Part shown: positions 17,468 to 26,037 of the stretch, one piece after another
How the letters are laid out: each line of letters opens with the position of its first letter
How positions within the stretch are numbered: the stretch's first letter is position 1
Assembly (NCBI GenBank): GCA_944324175.1
Contig: CALUVH010000001.1
Coordinates: forward strand, 54,215-118,214
Length of the DNA: 64,000 bases
Reading direction: 5' to 3'
From: Candidatus Gastranaerophilales bacterium
GTDB lineage: Bacteria; Cyanobacteriota; Vampirovibrionia; Gastranaerophilales; Gastranaerophilaceae
Notes under the pieces: generated by a model
Told to the model about the DNA's origin: nothing
What the model saw: the letters and a program-made list of their open reading frames with translations, nothing else
The model's database searches: none
Position numbers and translations under genes: made by a program

Positions 17468-17779
17468 TTAGTCATTGCAAGGGCATGTATTTTCTCTATA
17501 TGCCCTATCACAGGATGTGCAATTGGGCTGTTGAATTACATTTTGACAAGGATCACATGGATCAGCCTTACATTTTTTGCAATTTTTAAATCCTGTAAAT
17601 GGATTCAAGCTAAATGCAGGTTCACAAGAAGTCTGGGCAATATAAGCCTGAGTGTAAGGATAGGTGACTTCTGACGTAGTTGTCTGATAATTCATACCGC
17701 AACATCCTTGAGCTAAAACAGCCTGATTGAACATCAAAAAACTCGCCAATAATGACATACCTAATAAAATTCTTTTCAT
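17468..17779 (-). CDS. Secreted cysteine-rich protein
   Basis: 103 aa with a clear Sec signal peptide (MKRILLGMSLLASFLMF..., cleavage after AVLA-Q near 23). The mature 80 residues hold about 13 Cys, several as CxxC or CC (GCCGMNY, CKKCKADPCDPC, CTSCDRAYRENTCPC), suggesting disulfide knots or metal binding. SD AAGGAG. A perfect dyad lies just upstream. The function is unknown; the Cys density is unusual for this window. Confidence 0.75.
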   Translation of the reverse strand: MKRILLGMSLLASFLMFNQAVLAQGCCGMNYQTTTSEVTYPYTQAYIAQTSCEPAFSLNPFTGFKNCKKCKADPCDPCQNVIQQPNCTSCDRAYRENTCPCND

Positions 17780-17793
17780 ACAAATCTCCTTAT

Positions 17794-17818
17794 TTTTGTG
17801 ATATTAAATATCACAAAA
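17794..17818. promoter_or_regulatory. Perfect inverted repeat upstream of Cys-rich gene
   Basis: TTTTGTGATAT-TAA-ATATCACAAAA, 11-bp arms, lying immediately 5' of the ribosome binding site of the 17468-17779 gene. It could be an operator or an mRNA hairpin. It resembles a CRP site but the inner spacing is wrong (9 instead of 6). Confidence 0.5.
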
Positions 17819-17899
17819 TAATTATTGCAATTTTAAAAAAGTTTTTTAACCTCCTTAAGGTTAATCAACATCATAATAAATGACTAAGCAAAATAGACA

Positions 17900-17932
17900 A
17901 AATAGCCCCGAGTAAAAAACCCGAGGCTATTT
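17900..17932 (-). terminator. Terminator of SLH gene
   Basis: AAATAGCCTCGGGT / ACTCGGGGCTATTT hairpin directly after the stop of the minus-strand SLH gene. Confidence 0.8.
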
Positions 17933-17954
17933 AAATATAAATATCTAAAAGAGA

Positions 17955-19247
17955 CTAGTCATTACATTGTCTTTTTACTTTAGCACTTTCACAAAGAATA
18001 ACAACAATCTCTTCACCTTGCTTAGCATGATATTCAAGACCAGGAGTTACAATACCAGTAATCAAGCCAACAGCTGCACCAACAGGTGTACCAATAGCAA
18101 TACCTCTACCTACCAAAGCAGGGCTTGGAATAAAGGCAATACCTGTACCGACGCCACCACCAACAACACCTCCGGCTACTGTACATAAAGTCAATTTACC
18201 AGCAGTCATCCAAGGACCTTCTTTTAATGAAGCATCCTTAGTCGCAGGTTTTGCAACAAATGGAACTTCTTCACCATCCGGCAATACTATTTTATTTAAC
18301 TGCAAATATACACGAGCATTTTTATTAAACCATTTTGGATCTTTAATTTCATTTATTTGAGCAACAAACTTTGTATTTGCAGGAAGAACCAAAGTACCTT
18401 CTTTTGTGCAAATATCTTCTGGTGCAACAAAGTATACAATATCCCCAGCTTTATGATCTTCTGAATAGAAATTTTCATCAAATACAATTCTGAGCGCATT
18501 ACCTTCCATTATTTCGTTTTTGTAGTTAGTAACACGAACTTCATCATTTGTAGCTTTGCTGGACTGATCCAAGTGTTCAACAGCTATTAATTTTTCTGGT
18601 CCTAAAAATCTTTTTTGAACTACAGCTAATTTTTCATTCAATCTAGTAAGTAAAACTGCAGCTTCAGCACGAGTCAAATCATCTTGAGGTCGTAACTCAT
18701 TTAAGTCAGGATAATTTACAAAAATACCATAAGTCAAAGTTTTAGCGTAAGAATATTTAGCCCAACCTGGAATAGCATCATGATCAGTATATTGATCTAA
18801 AACTGTATAATCGTCCACATCTCTATCAATAATGTGACTCATAATAGATTGAGCCTCATCTCTTAACATATCTTGACGAGGTTTAAAAGTATTATTCGGA
18901 TAACCATATACCAATCCTAATTCATCGGAACGCATAATGGCAGGATAGAAAACATCATTTTTACCGACATCACTATACTTATTATTTGACTTGTATTCCA
19001 TCTTGTCATTGCCCAAAACGATTAATAACGCACTAACAAAATCAGCTCGTTTAACTTTTCCATCCGGATTAAAATTGTTTTGTTCATCAACTGACATAAC
19101 TTTGTTTGTAATTACATTTTCAATCTCAGTTCTAGCCCAATAATCAGCAGGAACATCCGAAATTTTAATCTCATCTGCAAACACAGGCACAGCAGCTGAA
19201 AGTGCGAACAAACTGCATGCCATAACCCCTGTTAATAATTTTCTCAT
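17955..19247 (-). CDS. S-layer-homology (SLH) domain exported protein
   Basis: 430 aa, SD GAGGAAG, signal peptide cleaved near AVPVFA-DE (24). Two to three SLH repeats cover about 28-210 (DVPADYWARTEIENVITNKVM..., FKPRQDMLRDEAQSIMSHII, LRPQDDLTRAEAAVLLTRLNEKL), which bind peptidoglycan-linked polymer. A beta-rich middle domain (about 230-350) follows, then a glycine-rich hydrophobic segment near 355-410 that could span a membrane. Cyanobacteria use SLH porins to tether the outer membrane to the wall; this protein is shorter and lacks a barrel, so an envelope-tethering or chaperone role is a guess. Confidence 0.85.
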   Translation of the reverse strand: MRKLLTGVMACSLFALSAAVPVFADEIKISDVPADYWARTEIENVITNKVMSVDEQNNFNPDGKVKRADFVSALLIVLGNDKMEYKSNNKYSDVGKNDVFYPAIMRSDELGLVYGYPNNTFKPRQDMLRDEAQSIMSHIIDRDVDDYTVLDQYTDHDAIPGWAKYSYAKTLTYGIFVNYPDLNELRPQDDLTRAEAAVLLTRLNEKLAVVQKRFLGPEKLIAVEHLDQSSKATNDEVRVTNYKNEIMEGNALRIVFDENFYSEDHKAGDIVYFVAPEDICTKEGTLVLPANTKFVAQINEIKDPKWFNKNARVYLQLNKIVLPDGEEVPFVAKPATKDASLKEGPWMTAGKLTLCTVAGGVVGGGVGTGIAFIPSPALVGRGIAIGTPVGAAVGLITGIVTPGLEYHAKQGEEIVVILCESAKVKRQCND

Positions 19248-19366
19248 TCTTACTTCCTCATATTTACTAATAAACCATTTTCGTGTATATTATAACATGT
19301 TATCAGAAATTTGTAAACTGATAATAGAATTATTTTTATAATTATTTACCCAGAGAAAGGAATATT

Positions 19367-20806
19367 ATGGATAGTTATACTATGACCAAAATTGTTGCAA
19401 CACTAGGACCGACGAGTAGCAACAAAGAAATGATAAAAAGTTTATTTAATGCCGGAGTAACCATGTTCAGAATAAATTCTTCACATGGTAATCCCTCAAT
19501 TCACCAGAAAAATTTAGACTATATCAGAGAAATCGAAAAAGAAGAACATACTCTTATTCCTGTACTTTTAGACCTTCAGGGTCCCAAAATACGAGTAGGA
19601 GAACTAAAAGAATCGTTAGAAATTAAAAAAGATGAAATCCTCAAATTCAGACATGGAAAAGAGCTTAAAGAAAACATCATCCCCGTTGATTACGAAGGTC
19701 TTGCTAAAGATGTAAAAATAGGCGAAAAATTTCTTATTGACGATGGGAAATTACAATTTGAAGTCACTGAAATTAATAATGATGTTGTTAGTGCAAAAGT
19801 ACTAACCGGCGGAATTTTAAAACAAAGAAAAGGGATTAACATTCCCGGGGCTACAGGTAGCGTAAATGTCCTAACTGAAAGGGATTTGTCTTTTATCGAT
19901 TTTGCCGTCAAAAATAGAATTGATTACATTGGCTTATCCTTTGTCAGGGAAGCAAAAGACGTTATTCAACTTAGAGAAATTTTGAAATCCCAAAACTGTG
20001 ATATAAGAATAATCTCTAAAATAGAAAAGCCTCAGGCTGTCAACAATATTGACCATATTATCGAAGCATCAGACGGAATAATGGTGGCAAGAGGTGACTT
20101 AGGTATAGAAATTTCAACCGAACAAGTTCCTATTGTACAGAAAAATATTATAAGAAAAGCTAATCAAAAACGAAAAGTAGTGATAGTGGCAACACAAATG
20201 CTTGAGAGTATGATAGAAAACCCTATTCCAACCAGAGCCGAAACTTCAGATGTGGCAAATGCAATACTAGATGGAACAGATGCAATAATGCTGTCAGGAG
20301 AAACCGCTATGGGGAACTATCCTATAGAAGCCGTTAAAATGATGCGTAAAATTGCCTACACAACTGAACACAGCACATTTTTCAGAAAAAACAAATTCCC
20401 AAGAAAAATGATTGATGAAGAAAAAAATTCTCAAGCTCTTGCGATCGGCATGGCTATAGCTGACATGGCTAAAAAAATGAATGTTAAAGCAATCGTTGCA
20501 CTCACAGGTAGTGGTTTCACCCCTATATTTCTGTCAGAAGGCAGACTTAGCGTTCCTATCTTAGCATGCTGCCCAGATGAAAATATTCTACGTACTATTA
20601 AGCTATATCGAAGCGTTCAACCTATAAGCTTCAATTTCACAGAAATAAAAATTGACAGGCCAACATTACAAAAACTTGATGAGTTTTTAATAAATGAAAC
20701 CCGACTAAATAATAATGATATGGTCATTGTAACAGGTTCACTTCCTAATCTTATGGTCGGCGGAACAAACTTTATTAAAATTCACCAAATCGGTACAGCC
20801 AGATAA
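19367..20806 (+). CDS. pyk: Pyruvate kinase
   Basis: 479 aa, SD AGAAAGGAA. It catalyses phosphoenolpyruvate + ADP to pyruvate + ATP, the last step of glycolysis. Conserved motifs: TKIVATLGPTSS, MFRINSSHGN (Asn/Arg/Ser of the PEP site), LLDLQGPKIRVG, the active-site KIEKPQAVNNIDHIIEASDGIMVARGDLGIE, ATQMLESMIENPIPTRAETSDVANAILDGTDAIMLSGETAMG. The C-terminal allosteric domain is present. Length is normal for the short bacterial form. Confidence 0.97.
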   Translation: MDSYTMTKIVATLGPTSSNKEMIKSLFNAGVTMFRINSSHGNPSIHQKNLDYIREIEKEEHTLIPVLLDLQGPKIRVGELKESLEIKKDEILKFRHGKELKENIIPVDYEGLAKDVKIGEKFLIDDGKLQFEVTEINNDVVSAKVLTGGILKQRKGINIPGATGSVNVLTERDLSFIDFAVKNRIDYIGLSFVREAKDVIQLREILKSQNCDIRIISKIEKPQAVNNIDHIIEASDGIMVARGDLGIEISTEQVPIVQKNIIRKANQKRKVVIVATQMLESMIENPIPTRAETSDVANAILDGTDAIMLSGETAMGNYPIEAVKMMRKIAYTTEHSTFFRKNKFPRKMIDEEKNSQALAIGMAIADMAKKMNVKAIVALTGSGFTPIFLSEGRLSVPILACCPDENILRTIKLYRSVQPISFNFTEIKIDRPTLQKLDEFLINETRLNNNDMVIVTGSLPNLMVGGTNFIKIHQIGTAR

Positions 20807-20818
20807 TCCGAAAAATTC

Positions 20819-20847
20819 TAAAAAAAAAGCCCCTAATTGGGGCTTTA
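20819..20847. terminator. Bidirectional terminator between pyk and a minus-strand ncRNA
   Basis: AAAGCCCC / GGGGCTTT hairpin with a long A/T tract on the pyk side, giving nine T residues on the minus strand. It would end the small RNA described at 20821-20919 and also pyk. Confidence 0.8.
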
Positions 20848-20919
20848 AAATACTTTTTTAGGAAGGTAGGAATAGGAAATTTTCTCTCTCTTTAAACGGA
20901 ATTATTTTTATACTCTCTC
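20821..20919 (-). ncRNA. Predicted ~99-nt small RNA with anti-SD tract (sRNA-A)
   Basis: A regulon-type promoter on the minus strand ends at about 20926 and a strong terminator closes the unit; no ORF with a start and SD is present. The 5' end (20902-20920) reads AGAGAGAGTATAAAAATAA and is the exact reverse complement of 55996-56014. The middle (20859-20879) reads UUUCCUAUUCCUACCUUCC..., a CCU-rich unpaired stretch able to cover Shine-Dalgarno sequences such as that of the gene at 21114. Transcription direction is inferred from promoter and terminator only. Confidence 0.5.
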
Positions 20920-20925
20920 TGTATA

Positions 20926-20986
20926 TATAAAGTATATATTTTTAATCCAATTTCAAAGATATTCATTTTTGTTACATTTCTTTACG
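20926..20986 (-). promoter_or_regulatory. Regulon promoter of sRNA-A
   Basis: On the minus strand: CGTAAA-GAAA-TGTAAC repeat (plus 20971-20986), 16 bp, GAAATT (20949-20954), 17 bp, TTTATA (20926-20931) within TATACTTTATATATA. Read on the plus strand, GTTACATT-N2-TTTACGAT is a near match to the cyanobacterial HLR1 box. Confidence 0.6.
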
Positions 20987-21029
20987 ATAAAAAACAATAA
21001 TACCACTATTAAAAAGAATAGTACAATTT

Positions 21030-21113
21030 TTTTTTACTTAGACTATTGATTTTAAATGCAAACTTGTATATAATAAGTTCAGAGGTTAGTCATGTAGGAA
21101 ATAGGAGTTAGGA
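21030..21113 (+). promoter_or_regulatory. Sigma70-type promoter of the 21114 gene
   Basis: TTGATT at 21046-21051, 17 bp, TATAAT at 21069-21074, then a leader with repeated TAGGA elements ending in a TTAGGA site right at the ATG. Confidence 0.55.
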
Positions 21114-21395
21114 ATGTTAGTTTCTTCCATCGCCAAGTTTAATGCAATAGGTCAAATGAGTAGTTCTGCATTTGGTATGATGCAAGCATCCGGTAATATG
21201 ATTAGTGCTTCAAATAATAAAAATGCATTTGGAGGAGAGCATGACTTGGCAATGTTAAATAAGATGGATAAAAAACTTTCTATGGATCTGCTAACCAATA
21301 AATTAACTTACAAAATAGCCTATTTACAGGAAAAAATGCTTAATAAGCATAAGTGTAATAATCCTGAAAAGAGTACTTTTTCTGCATTAGCGTAA
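21114..21395 (+). CDS. Small hypothetical protein
   Basis: 93 aa. The N-terminal half is Ser/Met/Ala/Asn-rich without a signal peptide, and the C-terminal half (about 45-80) is a basic amphipathic helix (KMDKKLSMDLLTNKLTYKIAYLQEKM). No recognised domain. Its leader carries three TAGGA-like copies (GTAGGAAATAGGAGTTAGGA) that can pair with the CCU-rich tract of the divergent small RNA at 20821-20919. The gene ends at a bidirectional terminator. Confidence 0.7.
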   Translation: MLVSSIAKFNAIGQMSSSAFGMMQASGNMISASNNKNAFGGEHDLAMLNKMDKKLSMDLLTNKLTYKIAYLQEKMLNKHKCNNPEKSTFSALA

Positions 21396-21408
21396 TATAT
21401 AGTTTATC

Positions 21409-21436
21409 AAAAAAAGCCTGTTTATCAGGCTTTTTT
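21409..21436. terminator. Bidirectional terminator
   Basis: AAAAAGCCTG / CAGGCTTTTT hairpin with T runs on both strands, between the 21114 gene and the convergent MFS gene. Confidence 0.9.
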
Positions 21437-21451
21437 GCTTTGTAAATAGAA

Positions 21452-22603
21452 TTATATCTTTCGTACTACAAAAAATGAGAGTAGTGCAGGAACAAAAGCT
21501 ACTGAAAGTAGGACTGTTTCTATACCTTTAGCCTGTGCCCAAAAACCTGCACAGGACATGAATATAGCAACCACCCCCCAAGAAAATCCATTTATAATGC
21601 CTGCAATTATACTTTTATATTGTGGAATAACGTTTTGCGCAGTAACCATTATTATAGGAGTAGCCATCATTGTAAACAGTCCCATTAATGTAAAAATAGC
21701 TAGCGAAGCAACATGATTATCTTTATAAAGAAGCAAGAATAATATCATCAAGGGAAGAGTTGATATCATTGAAAAATATAAGACAAATTTATAACCTAAT
21801 TTCTTTTCAAGACTTCCACTGATAAATGAGCCTATAGCACCGGCAGAAATAAACAGAAATAACGCAACTCCTATATATGAAGGAGAATGTCCAACATTTT
21901 TCCACAAAAACGGAAGTAAAATTGAACAAGAAGTTGTAATTAAAGTTTTTAAAATAGATATTACTGTTAGTAATCGTAATTTTAAATTAGCAGCAATATC
22001 CTGAAATGCCTTAAAAAAATGGATATGATTGACATTACCGACAATATCAACTACTTTTGGCATCATCAAAAACATCAAATATGCCCAAGTGATACCTAAA
22101 AGTGAAAGGAAAGGCAAACGCCCAAGCCCTAAATACTGCGTTATATAGGCTGAAAGGATTGGACCACAAGAAAATCCTAAAGAACCCATTGCAATAAAAA
22201 TACCTACCTTAGTAGCAGTATTTTTAGTTCCTGAAAATTTGTTAATTAACCCAAGCGCCTGCGGATGAAAAATACTTGAGCCAATACTACCAAGAATTAT
22301 GCATATCATAAGTATTTTTATATTGGGCGAAGCCGGTGCAAACGGGATAAAAACAGATGACATCAACAAACCTGCAAAAATAAAAGCTCTACGCTTTATA
22401 TTATCAGCAAAATAGCCAAAAACAGGCTGTAAAATATTAGCAGTAATATTTGAAATACTCAATATTAAAGTCGCAATAGCCATTGAAATTCCAAGTTTTG
22501 CCGAGATAAAAGGCATAATCGGATTAAGCATGCCTGTATATACGTCATTTATAAAGTGTGCGCCAGAAAGCCAAACACGGGGAAATTTACCTGATCTGTT
22601 CAT
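21452..22603 (-). CDS. MFS transporter, fosmidomycin-resistance (Fsr)-like
   Basis: 383 aa with about 12 transmembrane helices. The start HFINDVYTGMLNPIMPFISAKLG and GYFADNIKRRAFIFAG (the loop 2-3 MFS motif with D-x-x-x-R-R) match the Fsr branch of the major facilitator superfamily, a group of drug or metabolite efflux carriers. No substrate can be assigned. SD TAGGTGA. It is transcribed in the same direction as lgt upstream, with a 56-bp gap. Confidence 0.82.
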   Translation of the reverse strand: MNRSGKFPRVWLSGAHFINDVYTGMLNPIMPFISAKLGISMAIATLILSISNITANILQPVFGYFADNIKRRAFIFAGLLMSSVFIPFAPASPNIKILMICIILGSIGSSIFHPQALGLINKFSGTKNTATKVGIFIAMGSLGFSCGPILSAYITQYLGLGRLPFLSLLGITWAYLMFLMMPKVVDIVGNVNHIHFFKAFQDIAANLKLRLLTVISILKTLITTSCSILLPFLWKNVGHSPSYIGVALFLFISAGAIGSFISGSLEKKLGYKFVLYFSMISTLPLMILFLLLYKDNHVASLAIFTLMGLFTMMATPIIMVTAQNVIPQYKSIIAGIINGFSWGVVAIFMSCAGFWAQAKGIETVLLSVAFVPALLSFFVVRKI

Positions 22604-22659
22604 AGCAACATTATCACCTAAAAATCAAGAGAAATCAACGTTAATAATACAACAGAAAA

Positions 22660-23448
22660 CTAACTTTTTTTTCTTGAATAAATATAAGCTGCAAAAAACA
22701 TAGCAAAGATAATGACTAAAACAGATACCCATTGAGCTACAGGAAAACCGAAAATATTTAGGACACTGTCTACACGCAAATACTCTATGCCAATACGCAC
22801 AAAAGAATACAGCAATAAATATAAAACAAAAATCATGCCCGACTTATCTAAAAACTTTCTGTATAAAGATAAAAGAATAAAAAATATTAACAAATCAAGC
22901 AAACTCTCATACAAAAAAGTCGGATGAAAAAAATCATAGTTAATCAGGGAAAAGGGTCTTTTCTCAATCGGAATAAACAACTTCCAAGGTAAATCAGTAG
23001 GCATTCCAAAAGCCTCAGAATTAAAAAAGTTTCCCCAACGACCGATTGCTTGCGCCAGTGCAGTTGAACAAGAAAAGGCATCAAGTAATTTTAAAATATC
23101 AAGTCTATAATAACGAGTGCAGCAAAATAATCCAATAATACCGCCCAAAATCATGCCATGAATAGACAACCCTCCCTGCCGGAAATCAAAAATCTGAAAA
23201 ATATGTTCAGAATAATACGAATAATTAACAAGACAGTAATACAATCTTGCTCCTAAAACTCCTAAAACTATTAAAAAAGGCGCAAAATCAATTATTTTAT
23301 CAGCAGTATGACTATCCTTATAAAAAAGTTTATACAAAAATTGAGCTATATAAAATCCGATAAACACTGCAGACGCCAAGATTATTCCATACCAAAACAC
23401 AGGAAAACCAAAAATTGTAAAAGCAACCTCTCCAGGAGATTGAAACAT
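22660..23448 (-). CDS. lgt: Prolipoprotein diacylglyceryl transferase
   Basis: 262 aa with seven predicted membrane helices. Lgt transfers diacylglycerol from phosphatidylglycerol to the lipobox Cys of preprolipoproteins. The signature QAIGRWGNFFNSEAFG (Lgt GRxGNFxNxE) and HGMILGGIIG with the catalytic His region (RQGGLSIHGM) are present. Start ATG overlaps the stop of the upstream TPR lipoprotein gene (TAATG), so both are one transcript. Length is normal. Confidence 0.96.
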   Translation of the reverse strand: MFQSPGEVAFTIFGFPVFWYGIILASAVFIGFYIAQFLYKLFYKDSHTADKIIDFAPFLIVLGVLGARLYYCLVNYSYYSEHIFQIFDFRQGGLSIHGMILGGIIGLFCCTRYYRLDILKLLDAFSCSTALAQAIGRWGNFFNSEAFGMPTDLPWKLFIPIEKRPFSLINYDFFHPTFLYESLLDLLIFFILLSLYRKFLDKSGMIFVLYLLLYSFVRIGIEYLRVDSVLNIFGFPVAQWVSVLVIIFAMFFAAYIYSRKKS

Positions 23449-24050
23449 TATTCGACCCCCGATTTTTGCGAGAACTCATCTATACGAGAATTTAAATCTT
23501 CTATTTTTGCTTTAACATCATCAGAATCATCCTGTTTAGTGGACTTTTCTAAATATTGTTGATAGTGACCGACAGCACTTTTTAAAAGTTCCAGCATGTA
23601 ATTATAGTTTGCTTCTGAAAGTTTATCCTTGTTTTGAGCCAATTCTTCAGACTCATCCTGTGTAGGGTCAACCTTGACAATATTACCAGCCTCATCCAAA
23701 GTAACAATAGAGTGGAAAAGGTCAGTCGCAAGATTTTCTTCGCACACAGCTAAAGAGTAATAAGTGTCTGCATAATCAGGATTAAGTTTAATAGCATCAT
23801 TATAAACTTTTATAGCGTTAGAATAATCCTCAGCTTTTGTATAAGCAATAGCCAAGTTATAATGCGACTCAAATATTGAAGGGTCAAGATCAATACTAGA
23901 CTTTAAACGTTCAATAGCGTTTTGATAATCTCCCTGTTCCATAAAAACCTGAGCTTTATTATTTAATTCTTGTACAGCTAAATTATTTATACACGCAGTA
24001 GTCATGACTGATATAAACAGTACGCTAACTAGCAAAAGTGCTTTTTTCAT
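23448..24050 (-). CDS. TPR-containing probable lipoprotein
   Basis: 200 aa. The signal peptide is hydrophobic to MTTAC at residue 20, where Cys sits at the lipobox position although Thr replaces the usual Leu at -3. Two to three TPR units follow (about 45-115: DYQNAIERLKSSIDLDPSIFESHYNLAIAYTKAEDYSNAIKVYNDAIKLNPDYADTYYSLAV in part), then a charged tail. Being directly coupled to lgt suggests a lipoprotein substrate. Role unknown. Confidence 0.8.
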   Translation of the reverse strand: MKKALLLVSVLFISVMTTACINNLAVQELNNKAQVFMEQGDYQNAIERLKSSIDLDPSIFESHYNLAIAYTKAEDYSNAIKVYNDAIKLNPDYADTYYSLAVCEENLATDLFHSIVTLDEAGNIVKVDPTQDESEELAQNKDKLSEANYNYMLELLKSAVGHYQQYLEKSTKQDDSDDVKAKIEDLNSRIDEFSQKSGVE

Positions 24051-24163
24051 GTTATCATCAACCTCGTGTTTATATATTTTGTAACCATAATTATAAAATA
24101 AGTTTAAAAATTTGGCAAATTTTATAAATTTAAGTTACAATTAGTACACAAAGGAGAACATCC

Positions 24164-24439
24164 ATGTCTGATGATAAAGTTGTAAAATTAGGCTCTGCAA
24201 AGCACAAAGACTCAAAAGAAAAGCATTCTCATGAGGACAGCACTCAAGATGATCTTGTCTATTGTAGCTTTTGTCACCGTCCCAACACTCAAGTATTAAA
24301 AATGGTTAAAGGTCCTGGGGTTAATATTTGTTCAGAATGTGCAATGATAGCAGTGCAATATCTGATTTTGAATGACAGAATGCCGTCTGCTGAGGCTCAG
24401 CAAATTCTTGATGCTTTTTGGGGTAAAGCTAGAAAATGA
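24164..24439 (+). CDS. Free-standing ClpX-type zinc-finger protein
   Basis: 91 aa, SD AAAGGAG. A basic disordered N-terminus (about 1-32) is followed by one ClpX C4 zinc-binding domain (YCSFCHRP...NICSECAM, CxxC pairs) and its helix QQILDAF, but no AAA+ module. In ClpX this domain dimerises and binds substrates and SspB-like adaptors, so a free copy could act as an adaptor decoy or bind elsewhere. It begins an eight-gene operon and overlaps the next gene by 4 nt. The same operon holds a free Clp N-domain protein. Confidence 0.85.
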   Translation: MSDDKVVKLGSAKHKDSKEKHSHEDSTQDDLVYCSFCHRPNTQVLKMVKGPGVNICSECAMIAVQYLILNDRMPSAEAQQILDAFWGKARK

Positions 24440-26037
24440 TTAACGATAAGTGTGTAAAACAATTAAATCCTTTTGAAATCAAAGCAGAAATAACTAAACT
24501 TATTTCAAAGCTTCAAGATGCGAAAGATTATGAAAATTATGAAATTCATTACCGCACACTAGATCAACAAACAAATAAAAATATCTTAATCAAATTATTA
24601 TTTAAAGAGTTAGCAAACCTCAACGAAACAAATGAGAGCATCTTAAAGTTTTTATTAATGCGATATGTGGACCATGATGAGTTAGTTTCACACTTGTGGT
24701 CCATAATCAAAAACAACATGACATCTAATGTCTTGAAGATTTTCGCACTTGACTTACTTAGAGAAATAGATACGGACTGGAGTTATGAACAATGCGATAA
24801 ATATGTCGACACCAATGAATTAGTGGACAAAGACACTCAAAAACTGCTCAATAAAGCAGTCGTTAATCCAGAAGTACAAATTGATTTCCTTGATTTTATC
24901 CAATCACTATCACAGGAGGATAAGCTCACTTTATTAAATTCTTTAAACAGTGACTATTCTGGAGATGAATTGGCAAATATACTAATTCCAGTATTCTTAT
25001 CACAACCCGATAGCGAACTGGGTGAAGCTGCCCTTAAACTTCTTGGTGAATCTCGCTCACAATTAGCATTTCATGCATTAAGCAGTTCTTTAAATCTTTT
25101 GTGCAGTGACATTAAACCCGCTGTAAAAAAAAGTATTGCGCAACTTAAACTATCGGGCATTAGAGAAGACAATTCTTACGAATTTTACAAAGAATTATTA
25201 TCGGCATCAAAGCCTTACCGTTTGAGTCTCACTTACCCTGACGGTCTTGGAAACCAAGCCATGATTTTCTCAAGGATAAATGAACAACGCAAAATTCAGT
25301 TTGTCGCCATAGTGATTAATGATTACTATGGCATTAAAGATTGTTTCGGGTTCAATGAACTATCTAAATTTGAATGCGATACCATAATTGATAGGTTTTA
25401 TAGAGAAGAAAAATCACTCGATGTATCTCCGGAGCATTTTTTAAATATTCTTTATAATGCTGAATTAATTTCTCAAAAATCTCAAAATTGGTTACTTCCA
25501 TATGAATATGTTTGTTGGAAAAACATTATGGCAGACATAAGATTTGAAGCGAAACCGATAAGAGAAATTCTGGCGGAAATGCTTGAAAAACGTGATATTT
25601 CACTTCAAGAATTTAATTCTATTTTAAATACAGACTTTATGGAACATTGGTTTTTAGATGCTAACTACAGTGATGAATTTGAAGATTTCTTGCTTCACTT
25701 AAATAATTCGCTTAAAATTAATGAAGATGTAGATTTTGACAAACTTGTTGAAAAATGGACAGACAGGGTATTTTATCAAGATGAAAAAAAAGTTTGGAAT
25801 GAAAGACTTATTAATAGTGCATACTTAAAATTAATTACAGGAGATCCAAGATCAGCCGAAATCCTTTACAATATAACATTTGACAACTCATTCAAAGATG
25901 CGTTTTTAAAATTTTTGATGAGAAAAAGCATATATGAATATTATTTTAATATGCAATATAACAATGATACAAGCATTTTCGATATTGACCAATTATGCAA
26001 AATAGTAGCATCTATAGAAAGTCGATGGGTGAAATAA
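24436..26037 (+). CDS. Hypothetical helical-repeat protein
   Basis: 533 aa, coupled to the zinc-finger gene (ATGA overlap) and ending in TAATG shared with ruvX. Predicted almost all-helical with leucine-rich amphipathic segments and acidic character, e.g. LLKNNLTSNVLKIFALDLLREI-type helices. This suggests HEAT/ARM-like solenoid folding, although I cannot see a defining repeat. No membrane segment, catalytic motif or known domain is visible. Its fixed position between a ClpX-type zinc finger and ruvX is suggestive of proteostasis or nucleic-acid work, but this is speculation. Confidence 0.6.
   Translation: MINDKCVKQLNPFEIKAEITKLISKLQDAKDYENYEIHYRTLDQQTNKNILIKLLFKELANLNETNESILKFLLMRYVDHDELVSHLWSIIKNNMTSNVLKIFALDLLREIDTDWSYEQCDKYVDTNELVDKDTQKLLNKAVVNPEVQIDFLDFIQSLSQEDKLTLLNSLNSDYSGDELANILIPVFLSQPDSELGEAALKLLGESRSQLAFHALSSSLNLLCSDIKPAVKKSIAQLKLSGIREDNSYEFYKELLSASKPYRLSLTYPDGLGNQAMIFSRINEQRKIQFVAIVINDYYGIKDCFGFNELSKFECDTIIDRFYREEKSLDVSPEHFLNILYNAELISQKSQNWLLPYEYVCWKNIMADIRFEAKPIREILAEMLEKRDISLQEFNSILNTDFMEHWFLDANYSDEFEDFLLHLNNSLKINEDVDFDKLVEKWTDRVFYQDEKKVWNERLINSAYLKLITGDPRSAEILYNITFDNSFKDAFLKFLMRKSIYEYYFNMQYNNDTSIFDIDQLCKIVASIESRWVK

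Larger units (their letters stand above)
20807..21113. other. Intergenic region with two divergent elements
   Basis: Holds the pyk/sRNA terminator, the minus-strand small RNA with its promoter, a direct-repeat box, and the TTGATT/TATAAT promoter of the 21114 gene. No ORF longer than a few codons is supported. Confidence 0.6.

Noticed and set aside
17794..17818. CRP binding site
   Set aside because: The TGTGA half-sites are 9 bp apart, not the 6 of a CRP site.
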